NCBI GenBank assembly: GCA_002704915.1
Contig: PAIP01000046.1
Location: 1-47,024, forward strand
Reading direction: 5' to 3'
DNA: 47,024 nucleotides
Source: Parvularcula sp.
GTDB lineage: Bacteria; Pseudomonadota; Alphaproteobacteria; Caulobacterales; Parvularculaceae
Shown here piece after piece: positions 34,537 to 43,559 of this stretch. The notes beneath the pieces were generated by a model. The model was given only the letters and a program-made list of their open reading frames with translations, was not told the origin of the DNA and searched no databases. The position numbers were made by a program, and so were the translations under genes. Within the stretch, counting starts at the first letter, position 1. Every line of letters starts with the position of its first letter.

Positions 34537-35802
34537 TCAGGCGGCTTTTTCGGACTGCAGGCGCAGATGATCGGCTTCCTGCTGGATCAACACATTCATC
34601 CGTGTCAGAGCTTTCAACGCCCCGGTCACCGTCTTCTGGAAAGTCTCGAGCTCCTGGAGAAGATTATCGACACGATCTTTCACATCGAGATAGTTGGAGC
34701 ATTCGACCTTGCCCACCACGCGCATGACTTCAAGACCGGTGGCGAGGCGTTCGAGTTCGACGCAGGTTCGGCAAAAACCTGTGCATTGGGCGGAGATATC
34801 GCCAAGACTTCTCCTTGTTTTGTCGATATAGTCAGCCTGCTGGCGCCGGAGAAGATCCATTTCCCGCTCGCGTCCGGTTTCATTCGCGCCCATTTCTTCA
34901 TTTTTGAAAATATCCATCACCTCGCGCTGCATGCGCGCCGCACCTGTCAGGAAATAGCTGGTGTTGATAGTATCGACGACGCTCTGCGCCGATGCGATGA
35001 AACCTTCGACAAGCTTGTGCATATCTTTTGAAAGAATGCTGTAATTGTCTGAAATCACCGCGATGGCGGCCCCGGCCTGTCCAAGTTGAGAGGCGAGAAT
35101 ACGGAAATTTGTGGGGACGATTTCATTCTCTTTATAGGCGACGGTGATGGCCTGCGCCTCATTCAGAAATGATCTCGTGACTTTCAACAATTCATCGAAT
35201 TTGTAGACGACACTGTCCGCAGTATTGCCAAGATGCCGGTCGCGGGACATCAGCTCTTTGCCGAGCGCCGCCGCCATAAAGGAAGGATAGTCTTCAAATC
35301 CGAACTCATGAAGCTTCTCCAGAAACAATGCGGCGCTGTCGGCGGGCGTCATCTCTTCGCGGCGCTCCCGTCCGGCGAGGTCTTCATAGATGCTCTGAAC
35401 GATGTCGAAATATTCGCTTCTCGGGCGCATCTGGACGGAGAGATAGCCATCCTTCACAGGCGTCACCAAGGCGAACACCCAGTATGAACGCCCATCCTTC
35501 GTCTGGTTTTTGAGATAGGCGCCGATGGGTTCGCCGTCCTTGAGTGTTTTCCAAAGCAACCAGAAGACAGCCCGTGGCATCTCGGGATGGCGGACAATCT
35601 TGTGCGGTTTGTTCAGCAGGTCTTCCCAGTCATAGGCGCTTACGCGCCTGAAAACGCTGTTGCCGTATTTGATGACGCCGGCGGGGTCGGTGCGGGAAAA
35701 GAAAAGCTCTTCAAAGCCGAACGTGCTCTCGCCTGAGACCGTATTTTCGCCTGACACAGGCGCGTCGTCCCCATGGCCGACAAATGGTGTTGCGCGCGCC
35801 AT
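34537..35802 (-). CDS. PAS-domain protein with degenerate methyl-accepting-like helical region
   Basis: 421 residues, no membrane segment. Residues about 28-128 are an Aer-type PAS domain (TDPAGVIKYGNSVFRRVSAY, HKIVRHPEMPRAVFWLLW, NQTKDGRSYWVFA), the type that binds flavin or senses redox state and energy. A long helical part follows with the heptad layout of chemoreceptors (NFRILASQLGQAGAAIAVI, then LATGLEVMRVVGKVE), but the conserved signalling tip for CheA/CheW is missing. A CRTC motif (FCRTCVELE) lies near residue 344. It probably regulates by protein contact. A CtrA-like site lies upstream. Confidence 0.8.
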   Translation of the reverse strand: MARATPFVGHGDDAPVSGENTVSGESTFGFEELFFSRTDPAGVIKYGNSVFRRVSAYDWEDLLNKPHKIVRHPEMPRAVFWLLWKTLKDGEPIGAYLKNQTKDGRSYWVFALVTPVKDGYLSVQMRPRSEYFDIVQSIYEDLAGRERREEMTPADSAALFLEKLHEFGFEDYPSFMAAALGKELMSRDRHLGNTADSVVYKFDELLKVTRSFLNEAQAITVAYKENEIVPTNFRILASQLGQAGAAIAVISDNYSILSKDMHKLVEGFIASAQSVVDTINTSYFLTGAARMQREVMDIFKNEEMGANETGREREMDLLRRQQADYIDKTRRSLGDISAQCTGFCRTCVELERLATGLEVMRVVGKVECSNYLDVKDRVDNLLQELETFQKTVTGALKALTRMNVLIQQEADHLRLQSEKAA

Positions 35803-35862
35803 CTCTTTGGGGCCCGGACCTTATTTTGCGGAATCTGTGTGACGATCAATGCGCCGGTCCTG

Positions 35863-35878
35863 TTAATAAACAGTCAAC
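35863..35878 (-). promoter_or_regulatory. Near-consensus CtrA box (TTAA-N7-TCAAC)
   Basis: TTAA (35863-35866), seven bases, then TCAAC (35874-35878) differs from the TTAA-N7-TTAAC consensus at one base. It lies 61-76 bases upstream of the PAS/MCP-like gene, in the 123-base gap after map. CtrA commonly controls motility and chemotaxis genes in alphaproteobacteria. Confidence 0.3.
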
Positions 35879-35925
35879 GGCCGCGCAGACGGTAAAACGG
35901 CGCCCCGGCTGCGGCGACAGATCGG

Positions 35926-36771
35926 TCAGTAAGGCGGCTTGTCGAGGCCCTTGGGGGATTTCGTAAAGATTTCGAAGCCGTCTTCAGTAACGCCTATCGA
36001 ATGCTCGAACTGGGCGGAGAGGGACTTGTCCCGCGACACGGCGGTCCAGTTGTCTTTCAAGAGCTTCACATCCGGCTTGCCCTCATTGATCATGGGTTCG
36101 ATCGTGAAGAACATGCCCGGCCTCAGCTCCGTATCCGGCGCTTCATGGACACCGCCCCAGCGGTCGCGATATTCCGCATAATGAACGACATTAGGCGCGT
36201 CATGAAAAACCTGGCCGAGCCCGTGACCGCAAAAATCGCGCACCACGGAAAAGCCCTGGCCTTCGGCGAGGGTCTGAATGGCGCGGCCGATATCGCGCAG
36301 GGTCGCGCCGGGCTTTACGGCGTTGATGCCGGCCATCATGGCGTCATAAGTCGCATCCACCAGGCGGCGCGCCTTCACCTTCGGTTCGCCAGCATAGAAC
36401 ATGCGGCTCGTATCGCCGTGCCAGCCGTCGATGATGACCGTGACGTCGATATTCATGATGTCGCCGTTCTTCAGCAGCTTGTCGCCGGGGATGCCGTGAC
36501 AGATGACATGGTTCAGCGAAATGCAGCTTGCATGGCGATAGCCCTTATAGCCAATAGTGGCGGAGAGGGCGCCATGGTCAAGCACGAAATCGCGGATCAG
36601 ATCGTCAAGGGCGCCGGTGGTGACGCCCGGCTTCACATGCTCGGTGATCATGTCGAGACAGGAGGCGGCCAGGCGGCCGGCCTTGCGCATGCCCTCATAG
36701 TCTTCAGGCGGGTGCAGCTTGATGGCCCCGGGGCGGGCGATATCGTCTTCATCGAGCATGGCTTCGGTCAT
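35926..36771 (-). CDS. map: Methionine aminopeptidase, type I
   Basis: 281 residues. It removes the initiator Met from nascent proteins. The five metal ligands are visible: NIDVTVIIDGWHGDTSRMF (two Asp), CGHGLGQVFHDAP (His), FFTIEPMINEG (Glu) and the Glu of SAQFEHSIGVTE. CVSLNHVICHGIP-type substrate loop is present as ISLNHVICHGIPG. There is a short extra N-terminus (about 20 residues) beyond the usual fold. The start overlaps the stop of sfsA by 4 bases, so the two are coupled. Confidence 0.96.
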   Translation of the reverse strand: MTEAMLDEDDIARPGAIKLHPPEDYEGMRKAGRLAASCLDMITEHVKPGVTTGALDDLIRDFVLDHGALSATIGYKGYRHASCISLNHVICHGIPGDKLLKNGDIMNIDVTVIIDGWHGDTSRMFYAGEPKVKARRLVDATYDAMMAGINAVKPGATLRDIGRAIQTLAEGQGFSVVRDFCGHGLGQVFHDAPNVVHYAEYRDRWGGVHEAPDTELRPGMFFTIEPMINEGKPDVKLLKDNWTAVSRDKSLSAQFEHSIGVTEDGFEIFTKSPKGLDKPPY

Positions 36772-37481
36772 CGGGGCTCCAATTCGATCTCCAGCGCCTT
36801 GCGCAGGACAATCTCAGATGTGGTGATTTCGCAATCATAGCACAGGAGTTCAACCCCCGCCGAGGCCGCCCGCTTGAGTGCCTCGGCATAGGCCGGGTCG
36901 AGATCGGCGGCCGGGGCGAAGCGGGCGCAGTCGCCGCGTTGAACCACAAAGAGCATCACCGCCCGGTCCCCCTGCGCGGCGACGCCGGACAGCTCTTCAA
37001 GGTGCTTGGCCCCCCGTTTTGTGACGCTGTCGGGGAATTCTGCGAGGCCCGGCCTGCGGCGCAGATGGACATTCTTGATTTCCACATAACAGGGCTTTTT
37101 CCGCCGCCCGCCGGTCAGCAACAGATCGATGCGGCTCGATTGTCCGTATTTCACCTCGCGGGCGATGTCGCCATAGCCGGAAAGCTCAGGGATGACGCCG
37201 CGCTCGACGGCTTCAGGAACGATCTTGTTGGGATTGGTCGTGTTCACCGGGATCAGCGTCCTGTCCACTTCCACGAGCTCCCAGGAAAAGGCGAGTTTGC
37301 GTTTTGGATCGCCATGCTCATGCACCCAGACCGGCGCGCCCTCCACAGCGACGCCCAGCATGGAGCCGGGATTGGCGCAATGGGCTGTGCCCTCGCGTCC
37401 ATCCTCCAGGATGACGTCAGCTAAGAAACGTTTGTATCTTTTTTTTAGCCGCCCCTTAACCAGCGGCGCCGGCAAGCGCAT
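36768..37481 (-). CDS. sfsA: SfsA family protein (sugar fermentation stimulation homologue)
   Basis: 237 residues, typical length. The family landmarks are ADVILEDGREGTAHCANPGS near residue 24, SSRIDLLLTGG, CYVEIKNVHL and FPDSVTKRGAKHLEEL. SfsA carries an OB-like N-terminal part and a nuclease-like C-terminal part (the D...ExK pattern is visible as RIDLLL...VEIKN). It was described as affecting maltose metabolism and DNA binding in E. coli; the biochemical role is uncertain. It is the first gene of a coupled pair with map. Confidence 0.93.
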   Translation of the reverse strand: MRLPAPLVKGRLKKRYKRFLADVILEDGREGTAHCANPGSMLGVAVEGAPVWVHEHGDPKRKLAFSWELVEVDRTLIPVNTTNPNKIVPEAVERGVIPELSGYGDIAREVKYGQSSRIDLLLTGGRRKKPCYVEIKNVHLRRRPGLAEFPDSVTKRGAKHLEELSGVAAQGDRAVMLFVVQRGDCARFAPAADLDPAYAEALKRAASAGVELLCYDCEITTSEIVLRKALEIELEPR

Positions 37482-37655
37482 GTCGAAAACTCAATTGGAT
37501 CTTTGTGTTGGTTGGTGAATTGACCGGTTTTTCGTAAAATTGCAAATGCTGGAACAAACTCTTTGTTAAGCAAGTTAAATAATACATTTTTATCTTCTAG
37601 AGCGGATATTCAATGTCACGGCGGGGGAGAAATCGCCGAGGCCTTGGAGGCCGCA

Positions 37656-38918
37656 ATGTTTGGATTTGGCAAAAACAGCAATGGCAATGTCGCGATTTTA
37701 ACCGCGATGCTGATGCCTGTCGTCCTGATGTTTTCGGGCGGCGCTGTTGATTTTTTTAGCTGGAACAACCAGCGCGTGAAGCTGAAAGAGCTGGCCGACA
37801 CGCTGGCGACGCGCGGCGCGCGGGAGTTCCTGCTGGCCAACGCCACGGAATTCCAGATCAAAGCGGTCATCAACAATGTCATCGATAGCGGCTATGCCGC
37901 GGCTTACGGATTCGCCGATCTTTCCACTGCGATCTCCGTAGACTCCATCGAAGGCGAGGTCTCGGTTCATCTGACGACGCCGCCGACGGACGCGCTGTTT
38001 CTCAACAAGTTCGACCCGTTCAAGAAGCCGCTTAAAATCACCTCCACGGCGATCGCCCATGGCGGCATGAATGTCTGCGTTGTCGCGCTCCATCCGGACG
38101 CGGACGGCGCTGTCTCCACCGATCATTTCGCTGTGCTCGACGCGTCTCCCTGTTCGATTTTTTCCAATTCGGTCAGCACCAAAGGCGTTTCGGCGAAAAT
38201 GCAGTCGCAGATCAATGCAGGCCTCACCTGCAGCGGCGGCGGCGTTGAAGGCTCTGTGTCAAACTTCGCGCCGTTTCCCACCATGGACTGTCCCGCTTAT
38301 CCGGACCCGCTGGCCGAACGCCAGCCGCCAAGCGTTGGCGCCTGCACCGAAATCGATTTCGAAGTGGGTTCGCCCGACGATAATGCGACAGAAATCACCT
38401 ATTATCTCTCGCCGGGCGTTTACTGCGGCGGCCTAATGATCCGCAAACATGCGCGGGTGTTTTTCGATCCGGGCGTCTATGTGATCAAGGACGGTCCCCT
38501 GGAGGTCGGCAAGTTCTCGACGCTCGATGGCGAAAATGTGGGATTTTATCTCCTTGGCGACGCCGCGACCTTTCGTTTTGAAAAAGAAGCGACCATCACC
38601 ATGACGGCGCCCAGGGACGGACCGCTCGCCGGCATTATGTTCTTTGAAGACCGCAATGCGCCGCTGGATCGCGTTCACAAGATCGAAAGCGACGACGCCC
38701 GTAAATTTCTTGGCACGTTTTATCTCTCGCGCGGCGTTCTGGAAGTGAACACGCAAAAGCCGGTGGCTGACGATTCCGCCTATACCGCCATTGTCGCCCG
38801 GCGCCTGTCCCTGATCGGGCGCCCCTCGCTGGTGCTGAACGCTGATTACGCGGGCACGGAAATTCCTGTGCCCGAAGGCGTGGGCCCGGTCGGCAACACA
38901 ATTTCCTTAAGGGAGTAA
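37656..38918 (+). CDS. TadG-like Flp-pilus-type protein with beta-helix domain, tandem copy 1
   Basis: 420 residues from the ATG at 37656, with GGAGG (37646-37650) upstream. The N-terminus NGNVAILTAMLMPVVLMF, followed by GGAVDFFSWNNQRVKLKELAD, is the TadE/TadG pilin-like anchor: one hydrophobic helix, then a helical stalk. From about residue 130 the chain is beta-rich with paired Cys, and 260-390 has parallel beta-helix-type repeats (YLSPGVYCGGLMIRKHARVF, FDPGVYVIKDGPLEVG, GPLAGIMFFEDRN). It is probably an envelope protein tied to pilus or adhesion functions. No other tad genes are in the window. Confidence 0.82.
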   Translation: MFGFGKNSNGNVAILTAMLMPVVLMFSGGAVDFFSWNNQRVKLKELADTLATRGAREFLLANATEFQIKAVINNVIDSGYAAAYGFADLSTAISVDSIEGEVSVHLTTPPTDALFLNKFDPFKKPLKITSTAIAHGGMNVCVVALHPDADGAVSTDHFAVLDASPCSIFSNSVSTKGVSAKMQSQINAGLTCSGGGVEGSVSNFAPFPTMDCPAYPDPLAERQPPSVGACTEIDFEVGSPDDNATEITYYLSPGVYCGGLMIRKHARVFFDPGVYVIKDGPLEVGKFSTLDGENVGFYLLGDAATFRFEKEATITMTAPRDGPLAGIMFFEDRNAPLDRVHKIESDDARKFLGTFYLSRGVLEVNTQKPVADDSAYTAIVARRLSLIGRPSLVLNADYAGTEIPVPEGVGPVGNTISLRE

Positions 38919-39053
38919 CCGTCTGTCAGGGCTCAATGGGATTGAGTAAAGGCCCCCGAGTTTTTAAGCAGATTTCAATTTTAACCAGCTTTTCTCAGAC
39001 AATTTTATCTTCCTCGGCCCTATCCTGTGACCGGAAGAGTTGAAGTGTCAGAT

Positions 39054-40427
39054 GTGAGCTTTTTTGTTTTAAACCGGAGTGGAAACGTAGCCATCGTCAG
39101 CGCGCTGATGCTGCCGATGATGCTCGCCTTTGTGGGCGGCGGCGTCGATTTCTTCCGCTGGAACACCGAGCGGGTGAATTTGAAAGAGCTCGCGGATACG
39201 CTGGCGACGCGCGGCGCCAGGGAGTTTCTGCTCGCCAATGCCAGCGCGGAGCAGGTCCACGCGGTTATCGAAAACGTACTGGAGTCCGGTTTCGCGGAAA
39301 GTTACGGCTTTCAATCCGTTCAAAGTTCGGTGTCTGTCGATCCGGCCGAATCCACGGTCACGGTGCGCCTGGTGACGCCGCCGGGAGAAGGGCTGATCCT
39401 CACCAATTACATGCCGTTCATGGCGGATCATGACATTACGTCGACGGCCGTCGCCATGGGCGGCATGAATGTCTGCGTCGTGGCGCTCGACGCCAATGCA
39501 CAAGGCGCCGTTTCCGCCACGACAAATTCAAAGCTGCTCGCCGAAGACTGTTCGATCATGTCGAACTCCACTTCGATCCAGGGCGTCGTGTCGAGCGGCT
39601 TCTCCAAGATTGAGGCCGGCATGATCTGCTCGTCCGGCGGCGCCTATGGAAACGCGCACAATTACTCGCCGGCGCCGACCCTGGACTGCCCCGTTTACGA
39701 CGATCCCTTATCGGAGCGCACGGCGCCAGCCGTGGGCGTTTGCGACGAAATCGACGCCGCTTATGGCGAGGGTGTCGAGGATGTTACCACCTCCGCTTTG
39801 ACTGTTTCTACGAACCTGATCGCAGGCGCCGCTGAAGGCCTTGGTGGCGGCCGTGTGAACGGGCTCACTCAGGGCGTGTCTGACATCGGGGAGGCGGGGG
39901 CCGAGACATACATGCTCGATCCCGGCGTCTATTGCGGCGGTCTGACCATTGGCGCGCTCGCGGATGTGAAGCTCAATCCCGGTCTCTATGTGATCAAGGA
40001 CGGTCCGTTGAATGTGGGGCTCGGCGGCAAGCTGACGGGCGAAAATGTTTCCTTTTACCTCGTCGGCGACGCCTCGACTTTTTATTTCGGGCCTGAGGCG
40101 GCGATCAGCCTGACGGCGCCGAATACCGGTCCGCTCGCCGGCATTTTGTTTTTCGAGGACCGCAACGCGCCGGCCGACCGCAAGCACTACATTCTTTCCG
40201 ATGACGCCCGCATTTTGCTCGGCACGTTTTATTTGTCGCGCGGCGTCCTGGCGGTGGCGAGTCTTCTGCCCGTTGCGGACCAGTCCGCCTATACGGCGAT
40301 CGTAGCGAAAAAGCTCCAGATGATGGGCAACCCCACCCTGGTGCTCAATGCCGACTACGCGGCGACGGATATCCCTGTGCCCGAAGGCGTGGGTCCGGTC
40401 GGCAGCACGGTGTTTCTGAGGGAGTAG
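39054..40427 (+). CDS. TadG-like Flp-pilus-type protein with beta-helix domain, tandem copy 2
   Basis: 457 residues from the GTG at 39054. I prefer this start because it places the GNVA motif nine residues in, exactly as in copy 1; a GTG at 39027 would add nine more. It has the same layout as copy 1: anchor GNVAIVSALMLPMMLAF, stalk (WNTERVNLKELADTLATRGA), Cys-containing middle and beta-helix end (MLDPGVYCGGLTIGALADVK, GPLAGILFFEDRNAP). The two end in nearly the same way (IPVPEGVGPVG). Copy 2 has an extra Gly-rich insert of about 35 residues near 265-300. A duplication of one ancestral gene. Confidence 0.82.
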   Translation: MSFFVLNRSGNVAIVSALMLPMMLAFVGGGVDFFRWNTERVNLKELADTLATRGAREFLLANASAEQVHAVIENVLESGFAESYGFQSVQSSVSVDPAESTVTVRLVTPPGEGLILTNYMPFMADHDITSTAVAMGGMNVCVVALDANAQGAVSATTNSKLLAEDCSIMSNSTSIQGVVSSGFSKIEAGMICSSGGAYGNAHNYSPAPTLDCPVYDDPLSERTAPAVGVCDEIDAAYGEGVEDVTTSALTVSTNLIAGAAEGLGGGRVNGLTQGVSDIGEAGAETYMLDPGVYCGGLTIGALADVKLNPGLYVIKDGPLNVGLGGKLTGENVSFYLVGDASTFYFGPEAAISLTAPNTGPLAGILFFEDRNAPADRKHYILSDDARILLGTFYLSRGVLAVASLLPVADQSAYTAIVAKKLQMMGNPTLVLNADYAATDIPVPEGVGPVGSTVFLRE

Positions 40428-40428
40428 G

Positions 40429-40491
40429 GAGTAGTGAATAGCGAATAGGGTTGAAGCGAGGGGGAAATCCTCTCAGCCTTACTCACTACTC
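40429..40491. repeat. Imperfect inverted repeat after the TadG-like pair
   Basis: GAGTAGTGA (40429-40437) has its exact reverse complement TCACTACTC at 40483-40491. Between them are GNGAATAG direct repeats and GAGGGG/CCTCTC, which also pair. It starts at the stop codon and may serve as a transcription end for the TadG-like genes. Confidence 0.5.
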
Positions 40492-40623
40492 ACCAACACC
40501 CCAATAAGGCGAGTCGCGGCCTGAAAAATTCATCACTTCTATTGAATTCTTCAATATTTCCCAGTGTTGGTGAATAGTTATCCCCGGGTTTTTGCGCGGG
40601 CGTATGATCTCTCCATCAAGCGC

Positions 40624-40672
40624 CTCCCCACGGATTCCCGGATCATGTCCGGGACAGGCAAGTCGTGGGGAG
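40624..40672. repeat. Nested palindromic element
   Basis: An outer pair CTCCCCACG (40624-40632) and CGTGGGGAG (40664-40672) encloses an inner perfect pair TCCCGGA (40636-40642) and TCCGGGA (40648-40654). The two-storey shape is that of a dispersed intergenic repeat. The gap 40428-40777 (350 bases) holds this, the repeat at 40429-40491 and no gene I can support. Confidence 0.6.
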
Positions 40673-40777
40673 CCGAACATTGGAGAAAATATGCAGGATG
40701 GCCGGGCAGAAAATGTCAAATGGCGCCAGACTCGTCCACAGGCCAATGAATCCGGGGGCGAAAACAGGCGCCGCGGA

Positions 40778-41050
40778 TCAGCGCCGCCGGAAAGAACGGG
40801 CCAGTTTGCCAAGCGCGCGCACGGCCTTTTCTTTATCGGCGGCGCAGGCGGTTTCCGCGCTGACCACGGCGTCGAACATCTCGCGCCGCGATGCGCTTTT
40901 CAGAAGTTCGTTGTAGAATCGGAATTGCGCGCCCGACAACAACACCGCCGCGGTGCGGCCATAGCGCGTGATAATGACGGGCTCGTCCTTTGCGCGCGCG
41001 ATCAGATCGCCGAAACTGCGGGACGCTTCATGAGAGGTGACTTCGTGCAT
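40778..41050 (-). CDS. Phd/YefM-type antitoxin, apparently without its toxin
   Basis: 90 residues from the ATG at 41050, preceded by AAGGAG. The N-terminal half is a Phd/YefM fold: MHEVTSHEASRSFGDLIARA, DEPVIITRYGRTAAVLLS. The C-terminal part is helical and basic (KLARSFRRR) and would normally wrap a RelE- or Doc-type toxin. No toxin gene is found downstream on the same strand (the 290 bases there are repeats) or upstream. It could be a free regulator, or an antidote kept against a toxin elsewhere. Confidence 0.85.
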   Translation of the reverse strand: MHEVTSHEASRSFGDLIARAKDEPVIITRYGRTAAVLLSGAQFRFYNELLKSASRREMFDAVVSAETACAADKEKAVRALGKLARSFRRR

Positions 41051-41214
41051 GATCGGTACTCCTTGATATGTCAAGGCATAAAGGAAGTATACAGAGCAAT
41101 TTCAAGAGCGGGGATATTCGGGGGGAGCCGGCGGCGCGGTTATGGCCGGAACGATTCGTCTTGCGGAAAGCCGCAGCGCGCCATACAAGGTCGTCGGAAA
41201 GCCCGGATAAGATC

Positions 41215-41967
41215 ATGAGTAAAACAGCCGCCATCCTCGCCATTGGAGACGAACTTTTGTCGGGCCGCACGCGCGACGCCAATATGCACTATCTCGCTGG
41301 CTGGTTGACGGAGCGCGGCGTCGCGCTGACCGAGGCGAGGGTCGTCCCCGACGATGAGAGGATGATCGGAGAGGCGTTGAATGCGCTGCGCGCGCGCTAT
41401 GACTATGTCTTCACGTCGGGCGGCATCGGCCCGACCCATGACGATATAACCGTCGACTCCGTGGCGGCGGCGTTGGGCGTGAAAGTGATCGAACATCCGC
41501 AGGCCGCGGCCATGGTGCGCGCCTATTATAAAGAGCGCGGACAGGAAGCGACGCCCGCCCGGATGCGCATGGCGAGAACGCCCGAAGGGGCGGAGCTCAT
41601 CAACAATCCCGTCTCCGGCGCCCCGGGCGTGCGGATCGGGAACATTTTTGTCATGGCCGGCGTGCCGAAGATTTTTCAGGCGATGCTGGCCGCTGTCGAA
41701 GGCGCGATCGAACATGGCGAGGTGGTTCATTCCTTCGCCGCGACGGCGCGCGGTTTGCCCGAGTCGGCCATGGCCGATCAGCTTCGCGAGATCCAGTCGG
41801 CGCTGAAGGATGTGTCGCTTGGCAGCTATCCCATCGACGGGGATGAAAAGGGACTTACTGTGGTGGCGCGATCGCGCAATGCGAACATAGCCGAACAGGC
41901 CATCGGCGCCGTCGCCGCGGCCATGCGCGCGCTCGGGAGCGAACCGGAAATGGAAGACCGGAAATGA
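41215..41967 (+). CDS. Molybdopterin-binding domain protein, CinA N-terminal type
   Basis: 250 residues from the ATG at 41215. It matches the CinA/MoaB-like domain: ILAIGDELLSGRTRDANMHY at the start, VFTSGGIGPTHDDITVDSVA and GNIFVMAGVPKIFQAMLA. The C-terminal nicotinamide-nucleotide amidase domain of full CinA is absent, as in many alphaproteobacteria where it is a separate gene. The family includes COG1058 ADP-ribose and nucleotide pyrophosphatases. The start has only a weak ribosome binding site. Confidence 0.88.
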   Translation: MSKTAAILAIGDELLSGRTRDANMHYLAGWLTERGVALTEARVVPDDERMIGEALNALRARYDYVFTSGGIGPTHDDITVDSVAAALGVKVIEHPQAAAMVRAYYKERGQEATPARMRMARTPEGAELINNPVSGAPGVRIGNIFVMAGVPKIFQAMLAAVEGAIEHGEVVHSFAATARGLPESAMADQLREIQSALKDVSLGSYPIDGDEKGLTVVARSRNANIAEQAIGAVAAAMRALGSEPEMEDRK

Positions 41968-41998
41968 AGCGATGGTTTGGCAGAGGCGCTGCGCCCCG

Positions 41999-42044
41999 CC
42001 TCCCCCTTGAGGGGAGGCCGAAATCTTCGATTTCGGGAGGGGGT
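41999..42044 (+). repeat. Dispersed hairpin repeat, family 2, copy A
   Basis: CCTCCCCCTTGAGGGGAGG is itself a hairpin (CCTCCCC/GGGGAGG). It is followed by CCGAAAT-CTTCG-ATTTCGG and AGGGGGT, which pair back toward the left end. A matching unit in opposite orientation lies 41 bases away at 42086-42135. Confidence 0.75.
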
Positions 42045-42085
42045 ATGAAGTGACAGGCCAATCGAAAAGTTGAGGGAATGCAATA

Positions 42086-42135
42086 ACCCCCACCCGAAAA
42101 CCCTGCGGGTTTTCGACCTCCCCTCAAGGGGGAGG
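42086..42135 (-). repeat. Dispersed hairpin repeat, family 2, copy B
   Basis: This is the reverse-oriented copy of the unit at 41999-42044: ACCCCCACCCGAAAACCC on one side and CCTCCCCTCAAGGGGGAGG on the other. The sequence GAAAACCC-TGC-GGGTTTTC makes its central stem. The two copies form a large inverted pair between the CinA-like gene and sdaA, and could fold into one long structure in RNA. Confidence 0.75.
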
Positions 42136-42163
42136 TTGAAGGCAGCGCTAACCGGATAAATGA

Positions 42164-43540
42164 ATGCTCTCCGTCTTCGACATTTTTAAAATCGGCATCG
42201 GACCGTCATCGTCCCACACGGTGGGGCCCATGCGCATCGCGCGCCGGTTTCTTGAGGAAGCGAAGGCCGCCGGCGTTCTCGATCGCGCGGCGCGGGTGCG
42301 CGTCGATCTTCACGGCTCGCTGGCCCTGACCGGCGTCGGACACGGCACGGACAAGGCCTCGGTCCTGGGGCTTCTCGGTTTTGAACCCGACAGGACTGAT
42401 CCCGATAAAGCCGAAAAAGCGTTTGAGACGGCGCGGGCGCAGAAGCGCCTTGCGCTTCATGGCGGGCCGGAGATTGATTTCGACCCGAAAGCGGACATGG
42501 AACTGCTTGGCAATGTGGTCCCGACCGTGCATCCCAATGAAATGCGGCTGACGCTCTACGCCGGGAACGGCGCCGACATCTTCTCGCAGGTTTATTACTC
42601 CGTAGGCGGCGGTTTTATCGCCAGCGAAAAACAGCTCGCGGCGCCGGCCCAGGACGATCTGATCGCCGTTGCGCGCGAGGGCCGTCATCAATTCGCCAGT
42701 GCGACGGAGTTGCTCGCCATTGCGCGCGAGAAAAATCTGTCGATCCATGAGATCATCCTCGAGAATGAAGACGACCATCGACCGCGCGCCGAAACCGAAG
42801 CCATGCTCGACGGGGTCTGGTTCGCCATGCGCGATTGCATTGAGCGCGGCCTTGCGACGCGCGGCGAGTTGCCGGGCGGACTGAAAGTCAAACGCCGCGC
42901 GCCGTCTTTATATGCCAAATTACAGGAAGCGCCGCTCGCCAATGAACGCGAGCAACTGTTCGACTGGCTCAATGTCTACGCCATGGCCGTGAATGAGGAG
43001 AATGCGGCGGGCGGGCGCGTCGTCACGGCGCCGACCAACGGCGCCGCGGGGATCATTCCGTCCGTGCTTAAACATTATTGCTGCGTGGACGGCGAGAACC
43101 TGGCGCAGATCAGGGTGTTTCTCCTCACCGCTGCGGGGATCGGCATGCTCTATAAACAGCGCGCCTCTATTTCCGGCGCGGAAATGGGCTGTCAGGGGGA
43201 GGTGGGCGTCGCCTGTTCCATGGCGGCCGGCGGGCTTGCCGCGGTCTGGGGCGCAAGGCCGGAACAGGTGGAGCACGCCGCGGAAATCGGGATGGAGCAC
43301 AATCTCGGTCTCACCTGCGACCCCGTGGGCGGGCTGGTGCAGATTCCCTGCATCGAACGAAACGCCATTGGCGCGGTGAAAGCCGTCAATGCCGCGCGGC
43401 TTGCCCTGCGCGCCTCCGACGAACACAAAGTGTCCCTCGATCAAGTGATTGAGACCATGCGCCAGACCGGCATCGACATGTCGCGCAAATACAAGGAGAC
43501 CTCGGAAGGCGGCCTCGCGGTGAATGTTGTGGAGTGCTGA
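42164..43540 (+). CDS. sdaA: L-serine ammonia-lyase, iron-sulfur type
   Basis: 458 residues, the single-chain form. It deaminates L-serine to pyruvate and ammonia with a [4Fe-4S] cluster. The serine-binding motif [17 protein letters not shown] is at the start, and the cluster Cys are found in [37 protein letters not shown] in the beta domain and the asparagine-rich [13 protein letters not shown] complete the signature. No obvious ribosome binding site precedes the ATG. Upstream lies the family 2 inverted repeat pair. Confidence 0.96.
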   Translation: MLSVFDIFKIGIGPSSSHTVGPMRIARRFLEEAKAAGVLDRAARVRVDLHGSLALTGVGHGTDKASVLGLLGFEPDRTDPDKAEKAFETARAQKRLALHGGPEIDFDPKADMELLGNVVPTVHPNEMRLTLYAGNGADIFSQVYYSVGGGFIASEKQLAAPAQDDLIAVAREGRHQFASATELLAIAREKNLSIHEIILENEDDHRPRAETEAMLDGVWFAMRDCIERGLATRGELPGGLKVKRRAPSLYAKLQEAPLANEREQLFDWLNVYAMAVNEENAAGGRVVTAPTNGAAGIIPSVLKHYCCVDGENLAQIRVFLLTAAGIGMLYKQRASISGAEMGCQGEVGVACSMAAGGLAAVWGARPEQVEHAAEIGMEHNLGLTCDPVGGLVQIPCIERNAIGAVKAVNAARLALRASDEHKVSLDQVIETMRQTGIDMSRKYKETSEGGLAVNVVEC

Positions 43541-43559
43541 CTTTTTGAGCCAGACCTGG

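Noticed and set aside
37557-37590. CtrA-like TTAAGCAAGTTAA upstream of the first TadG-like gene
   Set aside because: The two TTAA halves are 5 bases apart, where the CtrA box needs 7.
40486-40812. 108-codon minus-strand frame downstream of the antitoxin, as a possible toxin
   Set aside because: It runs through the palindromic repeat at 40624-40672 and shows no RelE, Doc or PIN features.
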